From positions 1-38,490 of the forward strand of contig NZ_BOMN01000140.1 in assembly GCF_016862215.1 (NCBI RefSeq): 38,490 nucleotides of DNA, in the 5' to 3' direction. This stretch comes from Winogradskya humida. GTDB lineage: Bacteria > Actinomycetota > Actinomycetes > Mycobacteriales > Micromonosporaceae. Made by a program: the position numbers and the translations under genes. Each line of letters begins with the position of its first letter. The first letter of the stretch is position 1. The notes under the pieces are model-generated. The model did no database searches. It saw nothing but the letters and a program-made list of their open reading frames with translations, and had not been told where the DNA came from. Shown here one piece after another: positions 37,874-38,490 of the stretch.

Positions 37874-38490
37874 GGCGCAACCTTTATCACGACTGTCCCT
37901 GCGGCCTTGTCGTGCAGGGTCTGCTGGTAGGGCTTGTCCGACAGTTGCCAGAGGCCGTCCACGAAGCTGAAGAACGGGACGAGACCGCCGACGAACTCCA
38001 CGAGGTAGCGCTTGGCGGCGCGGCCCCGGGTGAGTTTGGTGCCGGGTTCGATGGGGATCACCTGGAGCTTGAGCCACTTCTTGCCGAACGTCTGGCCGCC
38101 CCGGTACATCATCTCTACGTAGTAGACGTAGTACGCGATCAGGACGAACAGGACGAGACCCAGCTCCAGCAGCAGGAACGGGACGAAGAGGTCGTCGATG
38201 AAGGCGCTCGGGTCCGGCGTTGCGTACGGGTCGCTGTAGGTCGTTGCCATGTTGTCGAACGTGCTGGTGAGCAGCCAGATGTAGATCGGCAGGAACAGTA
38301 CGGTCGCCACGGCCGACAGGAGCGCGCTGTCGATCATGTACGCCAGCAGGCGAGTCCCGAAGTCGGCCAGCGGCCGCCCGTCGGGGCTCAGCGGCACCGG
38401 CATCGGCCGATAGCCCTGCGGCCCCAATCCGGGAGGCGGCGGCCAGTAACCGCCGGGCGGGGGCGGGCCATACCCGGGCGGGGGCGGGCC
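37870..38490 (-). CDS. second RDD-family membrane protein (5' end outside the window)
   Basis: The visible part starts in a proline/glycine-rich region (PPPPGYGPPPPGG, then YWPPPPGLGP) that runs off the window, so the true start is missing. The RDD domain follows: LADFGTRLLAYMIDSALLSAVATVLFLPIYIWL (first helix), a second hydrophobic pair (about 38290-38120), YRGGQTFGKKWLKLQVIP and TLHDKAAGTVV. It differs from its downstream neighbour in lacking the Gly-Gln repeats in the visible portion, but the paired RDD domains and Pro-rich tails suggest duplication. Its stop overlaps the start of the next gene. Confidence 0.85.
   Translation of the reverse strand, partial: GPPPPGYGPPPPGGYWPPPPGLGPQGYRPMPVPLSPDGRPLADFGTRLLAYMIDSALLSAVATVLFLPIYIWLLTSTFDNMATTYSDPYATPDPSAFIDDLFVPFLLLELGLVLFVLIAYYVYYVEMMYRGGQTFGKKWLKLQVIPIEPGTKLTRGRAAKRYLVEFVGGLVPFFSFVDGLWQLSDKPYQQTLHDKAAGTVVIKVAP

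Overview
The window is chromosomal DNA of a high-GC actinomycete, most probably a member of the Micromonosporaceae close to Actinoplanes. This rests on the strong GC bias at third codon positions, many GTG starts, CarD, DisA and an LpqE-like lipoprotein, two ROK regulators, ABC sugar importers without their own ATPase, and a type III PKS/UbiA cluster whose gene content resembles one described from Actinoplanes. No tRNA, rRNA, CRISPR array, transposase or phage gene was seen.

Layout. 1-1371: end of an upstream gene, a strong hairpin and two tandem DUF4291 genes. 1382-4931: mutY divergent from a two-ACT-domain protein and peptide deformylase, then a lipoprotein, a DUF1232 membrane protein and a small unknown. 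5008-8466: disA, radA and an lpqE-like gene. 8548-12381: UbiA prenyltransferase divergent from a methyltransferase / acyl-CoA-dehydrogenase-fold oxygenase / type III polyketide synthase operon. 12392-17722: two membrane proteins, carD, ispD, ispF and a TPR membrane protein. 17703-25761: a chitosan-utilisation locus (kinase, GH4 hydrolase, two permeases, binding protein, ROK repressor) divergent from a secreted GH46 chitosanase. 25815-26870: the decayed remains of a divergent SDR/tetR pair. 26867-30035: homogentisate dioxygenase, a conserved unknown and fumarylacetoacetase. 30062-35451: SRPBCC and PQQ-propeller proteins, a small protein, an SMP-30 lactonase, a ROK regulator and an MFS transporter. 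35667-38490: an aromatic/histidinol-phosphate aminotransferase co-transcribed with two RDD membrane proteins, the last one cut by the window edge.

How the genes work together. The carD-ispD-ispF and lpqE-radA-disA(-mutY) groups are neighbours in mycobacteria; here the polyketide/prenyl cluster lies between them. The chitosan locus reads as a full circuit: secreted chitosanase, oligosaccharide import, intracellular cleavage and amino-sugar phosphorylation under a ROK repressor. The homogentisate genes give ring cleavage and final hydrolysis with an uncharacterised protein in between and no recognisable thiol-dependent isomerase.

The most notable non-coding signals are a leaderless-promoter module (TANNNT 6-7 nt before the start codon) at eleven genes, a start-to-start dyad between ubiA and the methyltransferase gene, a remnant of an older ispD 5' end in front of the present ispD, direct repeats that include the stop codons of four genes, and a 14-copy pentanucleotide array inside an inverted repeat.
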